From Terriglobia bacterium (GTDB taxonomy: Bacteria > Acidobacteriota > Terriglobia > Bryobacterales > Bryobacteraceae): 64,000 nt of DNA. Where the stretch lies: positions 26,482 through 90,481 of the forward strand of contig JAJPIT010000031.1 in assembly GCA_021324615.1 (NCBI GenBank), read 5' to 3'. A program made the translations under genes and the position numbers. Positions 26,635 through 36,065 of this stretch are shown here, one piece after another. The notes below the pieces were generated by a model. That model worked only from the letters and a program-made list of their open reading frames with translations. It did no database searches and was not told the origin of the DNA. Each line of letters starts with the position of its first letter. Position 1 is the stretch's first letter.

Positions 26635-27999
26635 GTGACTTTTCCGGTGAAGACGGCGGTGGCCGAACCCGGCCGCGGCGAAATCCGCGCCATGTTGCGG
26701 CTGGCCGCGCCGCTGGTTTTGGCCGAGATCGGCTGGATGATGATGGGCGTGGTCGATACCATGATGGTCGGCCGGGTCGGCGCGGACGCAATGGGCGCGG
26801 TCAGCATCGGCAACTCGCTTTTCTATAACGTCTGCATCTTCGCCGGAGGATTGCTGTTCGGCCTGGACACGCTGGTCTCGCGCGCCTTCGGCTCGCGGGA
26901 CCCCCAGGAGTGCCGGAGATGGGCGATTCAGGGATTGTGGCTGGCGCTGCTGCTGATCCTGCCGGTGATGGCGGTGGTGGCGGCGATGATTCCGCTGCTG
27001 GGGCGCATGGCGATCGACCGCGGGGTCCTGGCGGATACTCGGCCTTACATGCGGGCGGTCAATTGGAGCACCCCGCCGCTGTTGATCTTCTTCGCCCTGC
27101 GCCGCTACCTGCAAAGCCTGCACCTGGTGCGGCCGGTCCTGTTCTCGCTGGTCACCGCGAATCTGGTGAACATTTTCGGCAACTGGATCTTCGTGTTCGG
27201 CAATCTTGGCGCGCCGAAGTTGGGCGCGGCCGGCTCGGGATGGTCCACCTGCATTTCCCGCGTGTATATGATGGCGGTGCTGGCCTACGCCGCCTGGCGC
27301 CACGATCCGCTGCTGTTCCGGCGCGGGTGGCGTCCGGATCTGAAGCGCATTCGCGCGCTGGTGGATCTCGGCCTGCCGGCGGCGGCGCAGATGGGCTTTG
27401 AAATCGCCGTATTTTCCGCGGTGACGGTGCTGATCGGCCGGCTGAACGCCACCGCTCTGGCCGGCCATCAGATCGCGCTGGCGACGATCAGCACCACGTT
27501 CATGGCGCCGCTGGGAATCAGCGCGGCGGCGGCGGTCCGCGTGGGCACGGCGATCGGGCAGGGCGATCCGCCCTCGGCGGCGCGCGCCGGATGGACGGCG
27601 CTGGCGATGGGCGGCGGGGTGATGGCGTGCTCGGCGCTGGCGCTGCTGCTGGCGCCGCGGCAGATCGCGGAGCTGTTCACTCCGGAAGCCCCGATCATCG
27701 CCTCCGGAGTGCCGCTGCTGCGCATCGCGGCCTTTTTCCAGTTGTTCGACGGCTTGCAGGTGGTGGCCACCGGAGCGCTGCGCGGGGCCGGCGACACACG
27801 CACTCCAATGATCTGCCACTTCGCCGGTTATTGGGTGATCGGGCTGCCGCTTGGCGCAGTGCTGGCGTATCATTTCCAGCTCGGCGCGCCGGGACTTTGG
27901 ATCGGATTGTCCACCGCGCTGATTCTGATCGGCAGCGTGCTGGTCCTGCTCTGGCAAAGAACCGTCCGCAAGTTGGTCCCGTCGCCAACCGGAGCTTGA
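26635..27999 (+). CDS. MATE-family multidrug efflux protein
   Basis: A 454-residue, twelve-helix antiporter of the NorM/DinF type. The two halves are each marked by family residues: APLVLAEIGWMMMGVVDTMMVGRVG at the N-terminus (read in pieces), LDTLVSRAFGSRDPQECRRW, and in the second half GLPAAAQMGFEIAVFSAVT, SAAAAVRVGTAIGQGDPP and FQLFDGLQVVATGALRGAGDTRTP. It exchanges cations for drugs at the inner membrane; which drugs is unknown. The GTG start makes a leaderless mRNA likely. Confidence 0.94.
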   Translation: MTFPVKTAVAEPGRGEIRAMLRLAAPLVLAEIGWMMMGVVDTMMVGRVGADAMGAVSIGNSLFYNVCIFAGGLLFGLDTLVSRAFGSRDPQECRRWAIQGLWLALLLILPVMAVVAAMIPLLGRMAIDRGVLADTRPYMRAVNWSTPPLLIFFALRRYLQSLHLVRPVLFSLVTANLVNIFGNWIFVFGNLGAPKLGAAGSGWSTCISRVYMMAVLAYAAWRHDPLLFRRGWRPDLKRIRALVDLGLPAAAQMGFEIAVFSAVTVLIGRLNATALAGHQIALATISTTFMAPLGISAAAAVRVGTAIGQGDPPSAARAGWTALAMGGGVMACSALALLLAPRQIAELFTPEAPIIASGVPLLRIAAFFQLFDGLQVVATGALRGAGDTRTPMICHFAGYWVIGLPLGAVLAYHFQLGAPGLWIGLSTALILIGSVLVLLWQRTVRKLVPSPTGA

Positions 28000-28064
28000 G
28001 CCGCCAAAGCCGGGGTGCGAAGCCGGCGCCCGCGGCGTAAGCCGTTTTGCGACAATCGGAGGGC

Positions 28065-28334
28065 GTGGCCTGCCTCCTGCTGATTTTGATCTTCGCGTTC
28101 CCGCGCGTTGCGCTGGCGCTGCTGTTTTTCTTCTCGAATTACTTGCAGCACGCCTATCACGGGATCCTTATCCCGATCCTGGGTTTTATTTTCCTGCCGC
28201 TGACGACGCTGTGCTACGCCTGGCTGGTCAACTCCGGGATGCCGATCGCAGGGGTGAACGCTTTTCTGCTCATTGTGGCGGTCATTATCGACGTGGGCGG
28301 CCACGGCGGCGCATATTCGCGAAGACGAGGCTGA
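28065..28334 (+). CDS. Small hypothetical membrane protein
   Basis: A protein of about 89 residues with three hydrophobic segments (ACLLLILIFAFPRVALALL, ILIPILGFIFLPLTTLCYAWL and NAFLLIVAVIIDVGG) and a short charged tail GGHGGAYSRRRG. I do not know the family by name. Similar short three-helix proteins with the LPLTTLCYAW pattern seem common in soil bacteria, but this is a recollection. The start is a GTG; a TTG 18 bases upstream is also in frame. Confidence 0.62.
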   Translation: MACLLLILIFAFPRVALALLFFFSNYLQHAYHGILIPILGFIFLPLTTLCYAWLVNSGMPIAGVNAFLLIVAVIIDVGGHGGAYSRRRG

Positions 28335-28385
28335 CCCGGCGCGCCGGCGTATTACTTTTCGAAACATCGTGCTATCGTGGGGTTC

Positions 28386-31300
28386 ATGGCGCGCGATTTG
28401 CGAGGCGCGGACCGCTTTGCCGGGCTCCTGGTATTGGCGTGCGGGTGGGCGTGGGCTTTTGCGGGAGGCAGCGTTTCCGGCCTGATCCGGGATATCCAGG
28501 GCGCCCCCATCGCCGGGGCGCGGCTCACGCTGGTCAACCTCGCACTGCACTCCGAGTATCAGGCCGTTTCCGACGCGCAGGGATTTTATTCCTTCCCCGC
28601 CGTTCCGCCCGGCCGCTACGAGCTGAACGCGCAAAGCGCCGGGTTTCAGCCGCAAAAGAAATCCAATCTCATCGTGGAGGTCGATTCCGCCATCACGCTG
28701 GACTTCACTTTGGAGATCCAGACCCGGCTGGAATCCGTGACCGTGCGCGAGACCGAAGCCAACGTTCAAACCGAGGTCGACACCGTGGCGACGCATCTGG
28801 GCGAGACGGTTTCCGAGGCGCAGATGGAGGCGCTGCCGCTCAACGGCCGCAGTTATACGGATTTGCTGGCGATTCAGCCGGGCGTCAGTCCGGTGAGCAC
28901 GTTGACGCCGACCTCCGTGATCATGGCGGGAGTCACCGGCACCATCAATCCCTCGGGCGATCTCAATCCTGGCGATGTCTCGATTGACGGGCAGCGCGAG
29001 TCTTCCAACGGGTTCATCGTGAACGGCGTGGACGTGCAGGAGCACATGAACGGCGGAACATCGGTGATCCCCAACCTCGACTCCATTCAGGAATTCCGCG
29101 TGCTGACCAACAACTTCGATCCGGAGTACGGCAACTACAACGGCGGCATCGTCGACGTGGTCACCAAATCGGGCAGCAACGCGTTGCACGGCGATCTGTT
29201 CGAGTTTCTGCGCAACACCGATCTCGACAGCCGCAACTTTTTCGATGCCAGCCGCGGCGCCTATCAGCAAAATCAGTTCGGCGGCACCGCCGGCGGGCCG
29301 ATCCTGAAGAACAAAGTTTTTTTCTTCCTGGATGATCAGGGCACACGCACCCGGCAGGGGATCGAATCCTCGGCCGTGACCGTTCCCTCGCTGGCCGAGC
29401 GGGGCGGGGACTTTAGCGACGCCGCAAAGACGCTTACAGGAACGGTCAGCGGTCCAAACATCGCCAGCCTGCTCACCAGCGAGCTCGGCTACGGCGTTGC
29501 CGTGGGGGAGCGCTACGATTCGCCCGATTGCACCAGCACGCAGCAGTGTGTTTTTCCGAATGCGGCGATCCCGCCGCGCGCCTGGTCGGCGCCGGCCCGC
29601 CATTTGCTCAACTACATTCCAGCGCCGAACCTGGGATCGAATCAGTTCACCACGTCCGCTTTTCCGGAGACGGTGCGCGACGACAAGGCCGGAAGCCGCC
29701 TGGATGCGAACACCCGCTGGGGCCAGTTCTCCGGATATTACTTCATCGATAATTACACGCTGGATAATCCGTACCCGGCGCAGCAGGGCGGGGCGACGAT
29801 TCCGGGATTCGACGCATTGACGATCGGCGAGGCGCAGGAGTGGTCGCTGGGCCAGACGCGGATGCTCGGCGCGGCCGGGGTGAACGAGCTGCGCGCGGGT
29901 TTTTTGCGGAACGCCAACAATATCGGCCAGCCGCATGGCGGCGCCGGAGTGCCGCTCGCCGCGCAGGGCTTTGTGACCGGCCCGGGGACGCCGGGCATCG
30001 TGGTTCAGGCGCCGCAGTTTGAAGGCGTCGAAAACATCGTCTTCCCCTCGTTCGTGATGGGCGTTCCGGTCACCAATCTTCATCAGTGGAACAACACGCT
30101 TTACTTGAGCGACACGTTTTCCCGGGTGCTGGGCGCGCATACATTGAAATTCGGCGCGCAATTCCACAACGATCAGGTGAACGAAGATCCCAACGCGACG
30201 TTTAACGGGACCTTCAGCATTGAAGGCACGGAGACCGGCAACGCGTTCGCCGACTTTCTGCTCGGTTTTCCCAGCAATTTTACGCAGACCAGCGGCCGCC
30301 GCTTTTATCTTCGCGACCGGTACGCGGGCGCCTTTGCGCAGGATAGCTGGCGGGCGGGCGCGCATCTGACGCTGAATTTCGGACTGCGCTGGGATTTTAT
30401 CCGCCCGTGGTCGGAAAAGTACAACGACATCCAGACCATCATTCCAGGCGAGCAGTCCGTGCTGTTTCCGAACGCGCCGCCCGGTCTGGTGGCTCCGGGC
30501 GATCCGGGCGTTCCCGCTACGCTGGCGCCGGCGCGAAGCGACAATTTCGCGCCTCGCATCGGCTTGGCGTACTCGCCAAACTTCAAGAACAGCCTGGCGC
30601 GGAAAATTTTCGGCGATGGCGAAAAGAGCAGTATTCGCGCCAGCTACGGCATTTTTTACACCGCTTTCGCCGGATTGAGCGCGGGAATCGATTACGGGGT
30701 GCCTCCGTTCGGCTACAACTATCTGAGTCCGGCGCCGCCGCTTTTGGCGGCGCCGTTCATCAACGCCGCGAGCGGCACGGAAAACACCGATCCGTTTCCG
30801 CTGACATTTCCGCCGGCCAATGTTTCGGCGTCGAATCCGTATCGCGGATTCGATTTCGCGGCGGCGACTCCGATCTCGGCCGCTCCGTTCTTTTGGCATC
30901 AGAACCGCGTCCCCTACACCGAGAACTTCATGTTTTCGATCCAGCGGCAGATCTCCGGGCGGGCACTGCTGACGGTGAGCTACGCGGGCAATCAGGGGCA
31001 TCATTTGCTGGTGCTGATTCCGGTCAACACGGGTGATCCGGCGCTGTGCCTGGCGCTCAGCAAACCGGCCGCCGTCGCCTCCGGCAGCGCGACTTGCGGG
31101 CCGTTCGGCGAAGACGCCACCTATGTGACAGCCGCGGGCAAGGTCATCGATGGCACGCGCTCCGGCCTGGGGCCGGACTACGGAATGAATACGGAGCAGA
31201 AGACGGTCGGAAATTCCAACTACAACGCGCTCGAAGTGAATCTGCGCTACACCTTGGGCAGCCGCGCGGCGGTGCTGGCCGGATATACCTATTCAAAGTC

Positions 31301-31931
31301 GATCGACGATGCGTCAAACCTGGGTGAGGACGTGAATCCGTTTCAGATGCGGCTGTCGCGCGCGATCTCTTCCTGGGACATGACCCACAACTTCGTGGCG
31401 AGCTACATCTGGAATCTTCCGTTTGAGAGGATGTTCGGGTCCAATCGCTTCACGCGGGGATGGAGCGTTTCCGGCACCACGCGATTGGGCACCGGTCTGC
31501 CGGTGACGCTTTACGATAACTCCGACCGGTCCCTGCTGGGAACGCTCGGCAATGGCGTCAATAATCAGTTGCTCGACGCGCCGCAGGTGGTGCCCGGGCC
31601 GCTGCTGCTCCACACCGACCCGCGCGACGGCCGTCCGGTATTCAACACCGCGGTGCTGGTGCCGGAGACTCTGGGGCAGCTTGGCGATGCGGGCCGGCGG
31701 ATCTTTCACGGTCCGGGATTTGAGAACTTCGACGTGCAGTTGAGCAGGACGATTGCGCTCGGCGAATCGCGTTTTCTCGATCTGCGGGTGGAGGTGTTCA
31801 ACGTATTCAATCACGCGCAGTTTTACGGCGCGGCCGCGGTGGACGGCGAAGTCAACGATCCGAATTTTGGGCGCGTGGTCAGCGCGGCGGCTCCCCGGCT
31901 GTTGCAGGTTGCGGCGAAATTCCGCTTCTAG
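28386..31931 (+). CDS. TonB-dependent receptor with carboxypeptidase regulatory-like domain
   Basis: A complete 1181-residue outer-membrane protein. The N-terminal signal peptide (to about residue 28) leads into the beta-sandwich VSGLIRDIQGAPIAGARLTLV. The plug follows: MEALPLNGRSYTDLLAIQPG, a SIDGQRESSNGFIVNGVDV segment and NGGIVDVVTKSGSNALHGD. The barrel runs from about 300 and ends in Phe (VAAKFRF), as expected for BAM-inserted proteins. Acidobacteria have many of these; ligand binding or import of plant polymers is often assumed but not shown here. The first gene of the window belongs to the same family. Confidence 0.93.
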   Translation: MARDLRGADRFAGLLVLACGWAWAFAGGSVSGLIRDIQGAPIAGARLTLVNLALHSEYQAVSDAQGFYSFPAVPPGRYELNAQSAGFQPQKKSNLIVEVDSAITLDFTLEIQTRLESVTVRETEANVQTEVDTVATHLGETVSEAQMEALPLNGRSYTDLLAIQPGVSPVSTLTPTSVIMAGVTGTINPSGDLNPGDVSIDGQRESSNGFIVNGVDVQEHMNGGTSVIPNLDSIQEFRVLTNNFDPEYGNYNGGIVDVVTKSGSNALHGDLFEFLRNTDLDSRNFFDASRGAYQQNQFGGTAGGPILKNKVFFFLDDQGTRTRQGIESSAVTVPSLAERGGDFSDAAKTLTGTVSGPNIASLLTSELGYGVAVGERYDSPDCTSTQQCVFPNAAIPPRAWSAPARHLLNYIPAPNLGSNQFTTSAFPETVRDDKAGSRLDANTRWGQFSGYYFIDNYTLDNPYPAQQGGATIPGFDALTIGEAQEWSLGQTRMLGAAGVNELRAGFLRNANNIGQPHGGAGVPLAAQGFVTGPGTPGIVVQAPQFEGVENIVFPSFVMGVPVTNLHQWNNTLYLSDTFSRVLGAHTLKFGAQFHNDQVNEDPNATFNGTFSIEGTETGNAFADFLLGFPSNFTQTSGRRFYLRDRYAGAFAQDSWRAGAHLTLNFGLRWDFIRPWSEKYNDIQTIIPGEQSVLFPNAPPGLVAPGDPGVPATLAPARSDNFAPRIGLAYSPNFKNSLARKIFGDGEKSSIRASYGIFYTAFAGLSAGIDYGVPPFGYNYLSPAPPLLAAPFINAASGTENTDPFPLTFPPANVSASNPYRGFDFAAATPISAAPFFWHQNRVPYTENFMFSIQRQISGRALLTVSYAGNQGHHLLVLIPVNTGDPALCLALSKPAAVASGSATCGPFGEDATYVTAAGKVIDGTRSGLGPDYGMNTEQKTVGNSNYNALEVNLRYTLGSRAAVLAGYTYSKSIDDASNLGEDVNPFQMRLSRAISSWDMTHNFVASYIWNLPFERMFGSNRFTRGWSVSGTTRLGTGLPVTLYDNSDRSLLGTLGNGVNNQLLDAPQVVPGPLLLHTDPRDGRPVFNTAVLVPETLGQLGDAGRRIFHGPGFENFDVQLSRTIALGESRFLDLRVEVFNVFNHAQFYGAAAVDGEVNDPNFGRVVSAAAPRLLQVAAKFRF

Positions 31932-32050
31932 ATCGCGCGGATCGCAAACGGGTTCCTCCGCGATGCGCTTCCAGTTCTAATATGGGAAAGCCGCGACTCG
32001 CTATACTACGGCTCGGAAGAGATTTTCGCCATTCGAGTTGAACTGAATCC

Positions 32051-32878
32051 ATGAGATTGCTCCGATTCCTGATTCCGGCCGTGGCGCTGGCCGGAACGCT
32101 CGCCGCGCAGGCGCCCAATTACGAGATTTACGCGATCAAGTACGCCACGCTGAAGCAGTTTCCGCTCAGCGGATTGGTCGAAGGCGAAAGCCGGAACACC
32201 AGGCTCGATATCGGGATGTATATTTTCCTGATCAAGGGCGGAGGAAAAAACATTTTGTTTGACTGCGGTTTTTACCGGCCGCAGTTCCTGCGGCAGTGGA
32301 AGCCGGCCGATTACGAGATTCCCTCGGCCGCGGTGGAGCGCATGGGTCTCAAGGCCGCCGACATCAGCGACGTGATCATCAGCCATATCCATTGGGACCA
32401 CGCCGACGGATTCGATCTGTTTCCCAACGCGAAAATCTGGATCCAGAAGGAAGAGGTCGAGTATTACGCGGGTGAGGCGTTCAACGGCAAAAAGAGGTCG
32501 GCGGCCGATCCCGATGACATCGTCGGCATCGTGCGGATGAACACGGAGGGCCGCGTCGGTCTGGTCCCCGGCGACGCGCAGGAATTTCTGCCCGGCATCA
32601 CCGCGTATATCGGCGGCAAGCACACCTACCAATCGCAGTTCATCACGGTGAAGACCGCGGCCGGCAACGTCGTCCTGGCGAGCGATAACGTCTACATGTA
32701 CATGAATCTTGAAAAGCACAAGCCGATCGCGCAATCGCTCGATAAGGAATCGAATCTGCGCGCGCAGGATCGCATGAAGGACCTGGCCGCGAATCCGAAG
32801 CTGATCGTGCCCGGCCACGATCCTGCCATCATGAAGAATTTTCCGGAAGTGGCGCCGGGGGTGGTCAAGATCCCGTAG
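32051..32878 (+). CDS. Secreted metallo-beta-lactamase-fold hydrolase (lactonase-like)
   Basis: A 275-residue protein with a signal peptide (cleaved near LAAQA) and an MBL fold. The zinc motif is VIISHIHWDHADGFD. Further ligands are expected from His in GGKHTYQSQF, Asp in VVLASDNVYMY and His in IVPGHDPAIM. The layout resembles N-acyl homoserine lactonases of the AiiA/AttM type, but export to the periplasm is unusual for these, and the substrate cannot be settled. TATACT lies about 45 bases upstream. Confidence 0.86.
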   Translation: MRLLRFLIPAVALAGTLAAQAPNYEIYAIKYATLKQFPLSGLVEGESRNTRLDIGMYIFLIKGGGKNILFDCGFYRPQFLRQWKPADYEIPSAAVERMGLKAADISDVIISHIHWDHADGFDLFPNAKIWIQKEEVEYYAGEAFNGKKRSAADPDDIVGIVRMNTEGRVGLVPGDAQEFLPGITAYIGGKHTYQSQFITVKTAAGNVVLASDNVYMYMNLEKHKPIAQSLDKESNLRAQDRMKDLAANPKLIVPGHDPAIMKNFPEVAPGVVKIP

Positions 32879-32935
32879 TTCCTCGGCTCACCGGCACGGC
32901 CGCCGCTCCGGGATAATGGTTCGGGAGGACCTTTC

Positions 32936-33328
32936 ATGAGCCGGATCTTTACTTGGAGCGTTCTGCTTGGCGTGCTGGCCTGGAGCGCTGCCGCGCAGGA
33001 TTGGTATCACCAGCGCGACGAGCGTTTCCGCGGAGAGCGCTGGCGATCCCACCTGTTCGCCGAAGTACGAACCGATCTGGATCACGTCTGGACCGGCCGC
33101 GCGGCCGACCGGGAACGCGAGCGCCTGGCGAGGACCGAGCGGGAACTCAGCCAGCTTCAGGCCGATCTGGATCATGGCCGCTGGGACAACGGCATCCTGA
33201 ACGATGTGATCGACTCCATTCAGAAATCGTCGAACGACGAGCGCCTGGCGCCGCGCGACCGGGAAATTCTGGCCGACGATCTGCGCCGCCTGCACGAATT
33301 TCAGGAACAGCATAATCGCAAACATTGA
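32936..33328 (+). CDS. Hypothetical secreted helical protein
   Basis: A 130-residue protein with a clear signal peptide (MSRIFTWSVLLGVLAWSAAAQ) followed by charged amphipathic helices (ADRERERLARTERELSQLQ, RDREILADDLRRLHEFQEQH). I see no catalytic motif and do not recognise the family. It may be a small periplasmic helical-hairpin protein. It follows the MBL-fold gene after 57 bases. Confidence 0.7.
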   Translation: MSRIFTWSVLLGVLAWSAAAQDWYHQRDERFRGERWRSHLFAEVRTDLDHVWTGRAADRERERLARTERELSQLQADLDHGRWDNGILNDVIDSIQKSSNDERLAPRDREILADDLRRLHEFQEQHNRKH

Positions 33329-33386
33329 CCGCCTCCGGAGCCGCGGGCCGGCGGGCCGGCGCGAACACGCTACACTGAAACTTTCT

Positions 33387-34001
33387 ATGCATCTTGTTCC
33401 CACGCACGATGAAGTGGTCGACCTGCTGCGCCGAACCGGCGGACTGCGCGAAGGGCATTTCCAGTACGTCAACGGGCTGCACGCCAACGAGTATCTGCAA
33501 GTGGCGTTGACCATGCGCTACTACGAGGCGGCCAAGATCCTCAGCGTCGGGCTCAGCCGGCAGTTGCGCGCCAATTCGGAAATTCGCGCGATGATTCCCG
33601 AACTCTCCATCGTCGCGCCGGCGACCGGAGGGTTGCCGGTGGCCTACGGCGTCTGCGAGGCGCTGCGCGCTCATCAGGTCTATTGGGCGGAGCGCGAAAA
33701 CGCCAACGAGCCGCAGCGATTCCGGCAATACCTGGAAGTGAAAAAAGGCGAGAAGGTGCTGCTGGTGGACGATATTCTGCGAACCGGGCAGAAGCTGACG
33801 GAGCTGAAGAAACTGGTGGAGGACCGCGGCGGAGAAGTGGTCGGGCTGGCGGTGGTGATTTATCAGCCCAATCCGACCACGCCGAGCTTCGATCCGCTGC
33901 CGTTTTATTATCTGGCCAAGCTGGACGCGACCTATTACAAAGACGCCGCGTCGTGCGATCTGTGCAAGGCCGGCGTGGCCGTCGAAAAGGTGTGGCTCTG
34001 A
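33387..34001 (+). CDS. Orotate phosphoribosyltransferase-like protein
   Basis: A type I phosphoribosyltransferase of 204 residues. The PRPP loop is VLLVDDILRTGQKLTE, the hydrophobic strand ahead of it is typical, and SIVAPATGGLPVAYGVCEAL corresponds to the region that binds pyrophosphate. The N-terminus HFQYVNGLHANEYLQ resembles bacterial PyrE hoods. Paired Cys near the C-terminus (SCDLCKAG) is a feature of a divergent clade that might bind a metal. Orotate as substrate is likely but not proven. A TACACT hexamer sits ten bases before the ATG. Confidence 0.8.
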   Translation: MHLVPTHDEVVDLLRRTGGLREGHFQYVNGLHANEYLQVALTMRYYEAAKILSVGLSRQLRANSEIRAMIPELSIVAPATGGLPVAYGVCEALRAHQVYWAERENANEPQRFRQYLEVKKGEKVLLVDDILRTGQKLTELKKLVEDRGGEVVGLAVVIYQPNPTTPSFDPLPFYYLAKLDATYYKDAASCDLCKAGVAVEKVWL

Positions 34002-34106
34002 GCCGGCGGGTCACCGCCGCAGGCAGGCGATAATTCACGCGCGTTCCGGATCTTACGCGCCGGGCCGGGGGTTGCGGGAATGCCCGGGCCCTATGCTCGT
34101 CGCGTC

Positions 34107-34937
34107 ATGTGGACGGACGATCTTGCGACGCTGGGATATTTGGCGCGGGGCGGCGATCCGGCGCGGGCCCTGATGCGGTTCGAGCGGCGCGCGCTGAGCC
34201 CGTATCGAAAAACAGTTTCCGGCGAATCTGTTCTGGAGACGCCGGTCTACGCCGGACCGGCCGATGGAGTGGCGCACCCGGAGGCGCTCGAGGAAATCGC
34301 GCGGTGGCTGAAGATGGGCTATCGCGCGCCGCTCGGATATTTCACGCTGGCCGAAATCGGCGACTGCGGGCGGTTGCGCCAGGACGTGGCGGCGACGTGG
34401 CTGGAGCTGATGCCGAAAATCGAGTCGCTGGGCGGATCGATCGGCGGGCCGTACGGCGACACCAAGCGCCCGTTGATGAAAACCATCTCGGCCGGCGCGA
34501 GCAAATTCAGCTTCCACATCTGCGGCCGCGCCATCGATTTGAATCAGGCCAATCGCAGCTATTTCCCCTCGCGCGAAACACAGGGCGCGCGGACGCTGTG
34601 GCGGATCTGGTGCCGCTGCGCCGACCAATCCGGCGCGCAGGGCTCGCGGGTGGACGGCGTGGAATACTACGATTTCGTGGCGCACAGCGAGGCGCCGCTG
34701 CCACCCGGCTACTATTTCGATCTGACCGCCGCGATCGAGCAGTCCGGCTTGTTCGAGCGCATTCCCGCGCAAGAGGGCTGGCAGCGCCAGTATCGGGCCA
34801 GCGAGTGGTGGCATTTCCAGTGGGTTCCGGACAAGCAGAAGACCTTCCAGGACGAGTGCGAGCTGATCGGCATCGGCGAGGAGCAACTGCGCCAGGCAGG
34901 ATATTCGGAAGCGGATCTGGACCATCCGCCGGGCTAA
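34107..34937 (+). CDS. M15-like metallopeptidase
   Basis: This 276-residue protein shows the two zinc signatures of the M15 (VanY / D-Ala-D-Ala dipeptidase) fold: KFSFHICGRAIDLN, supplying His and Asp, and ASEWWHFQWVPD, supplying Glu and His. The N-terminal half (about 1-120) is a helical extension that I do not recognise. No signal peptide is seen, so if it cuts peptidoglycan cross-links the protein must leave the cell by another route, or the substrate is cytoplasmic. The sulfatase-like gene follows after eight bases, so the two are probably one transcript. An ATG at 34080 is an alternative start. Confidence 0.68.
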   Translation: MWTDDLATLGYLARGGDPARALMRFERRALSPYRKTVSGESVLETPVYAGPADGVAHPEALEEIARWLKMGYRAPLGYFTLAEIGDCGRLRQDVAATWLELMPKIESLGGSIGGPYGDTKRPLMKTISAGASKFSFHICGRAIDLNQANRSYFPSRETQGARTLWRIWCRCADQSGAQGSRVDGVEYYDFVAHSEAPLPPGYYFDLTAAIEQSGLFERIPAQEGWQRQYRASEWWHFQWVPDKQKTFQDECELIGIGEEQLRQAGYSEADLDHPPG

Positions 34938-34945
34938 GATAAGGT

Positions 34946-36013
34946 TTGATCCACCGACGGGCGTTCCTTCTGACTCCGCTGGCGCTGCGGGCGGCCGGAC
35001 GCCGGCCGAACGTCGTGCTCATCGTGGCGCGCGGCTGGCGCGGAGTTTCGGCCCCCTGGTCGAATGACCCCAATCTGCACGCGCCGAATCTCAGCAAATT
35101 CGCCGGCGGCGCCATGGTGTTTCTCCGGGCGTATTCGGCGTCGCCGAGCCCGGGTCCCGGCCGGGCGGCGATCCTCACCGGAAGATTCCCGCATGTGAAT
35201 GGAGCAATTCGCGACGGCGCGGCCCTGGCCAAGGGCGAGGTGACGCTGGGCCAGGCGCTGGCCGCCGCAGGCTACCAGGCGGTCCAGGGAATCGAGGCGC
35301 TGGGGAAGGCGCGGCCCCCGTTCTATGCCGATCTTTTGCTGGATGCCCCGGGCGCTCCCGGAGGCGCCTACGCCACCCCGGTTCAGATCCGGCAGAACGT
35401 TCCGGCGGAGTTTAAAAACGCGCGGGAAAGTTTGGCGGCGTATTATGGACGCCTGGCCGGGCTGGATGCCCAACTGGGGAAGGCCTTGGCGGCGGCGCCG
35501 GAGGACGCGCTGGTGGTGTTCACTTCCGACAGCGGAGCGCAAATCGGCTCGCAGGGGATCGCGGGAAACGACCTGCCCTTTGAGGAATCGGCGCGGGTGC
35601 CGCTGGCGATCCGGTTTCCGGGCGTCATCGCCGCCGGCGCCAGCGACGCGCTGGTGTCCGGCGTGGATCTGGCGCCCACCATCCTGGCGCTGTGCGGGGA
35701 AACGCCGTACGAGGGCATGCAGGGCAGCGATCTTTCCGCCTTGGCGCGTGGCGGATACGGCCAGCGGCGGGAATGGGTGTTCGCCGAAGGCAAGATCGGA
35801 ACGCCCGACGAATGGCGGATGCTGGTTCAGGGGCTGGATAAGATCACCGTGGACGCCCGCGGCGAGGTGCTGGGGTTATACAACCTGGCGGCCGATCCGT
35901 ATGAGAGGATCAATCGCGCGCAGGATCCCACGCAGCAGTTGAAGCTCGATGAGCTCTCGGCGGCGATGCGCGCGGCGCGTTCGCAGTTGCTCGATTTCCG
36001 GCGGCGGTACTGA
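34946..36013 (+). CDS. Sulfatase-like protein lacking catalytic residues
   Basis: The 355 residues follow the alkaline-phosphatase/sulfatase fold from RPNVVLIVARGW to the end, including AAILTGRFPHVNG and a TSDSG element followed by ESARVPLAIRFPG. Three key positions are lost. The metal-binding Asp-Asp after IVA is Arg29-Gly30. The formylglycine site in C/S-x-P-x-R is Pro69 (PGPGR). The Asn of the TSDNG element is Ser. An intact frame and normal codon use argue for a functional non-enzyme rather than decay. The start is a TTG five bases after a TAAGAT hexamer. Confidence 0.8.
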   Translation: MIHRRAFLLTPLALRAAGRRPNVVLIVARGWRGVSAPWSNDPNLHAPNLSKFAGGAMVFLRAYSASPSPGPGRAAILTGRFPHVNGAIRDGAALAKGEVTLGQALAAAGYQAVQGIEALGKARPPFYADLLLDAPGAPGGAYATPVQIRQNVPAEFKNARESLAAYYGRLAGLDAQLGKALAAAPEDALVVFTSDSGAQIGSQGIAGNDLPFEESARVPLAIRFPGVIAAGASDALVSGVDLAPTILALCGETPYEGMQGSDLSALARGGYGQRREWVFAEGKIGTPDEWRMLVQGLDKITVDARGEVLGLYNLAADPYERINRAQDPTQQLKLDELSAAMRAARSQLLDFRRRY

Positions 36014-36065
36014 AGCCGGCGGACTTTTTCCGGGCCCGCCGCGGGAGGAGTCCCGCCCGGGCGCC

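Noticed and set aside
27870..31004. A 1044-codon open frame on the minus strand opposite the MATE gene and the TonB receptor
   Set aside because: It is a GC-bias shadow: the opposite strand encodes two clear families, and the antisense translation shows no domain and is rich in Arg, Gly and His.
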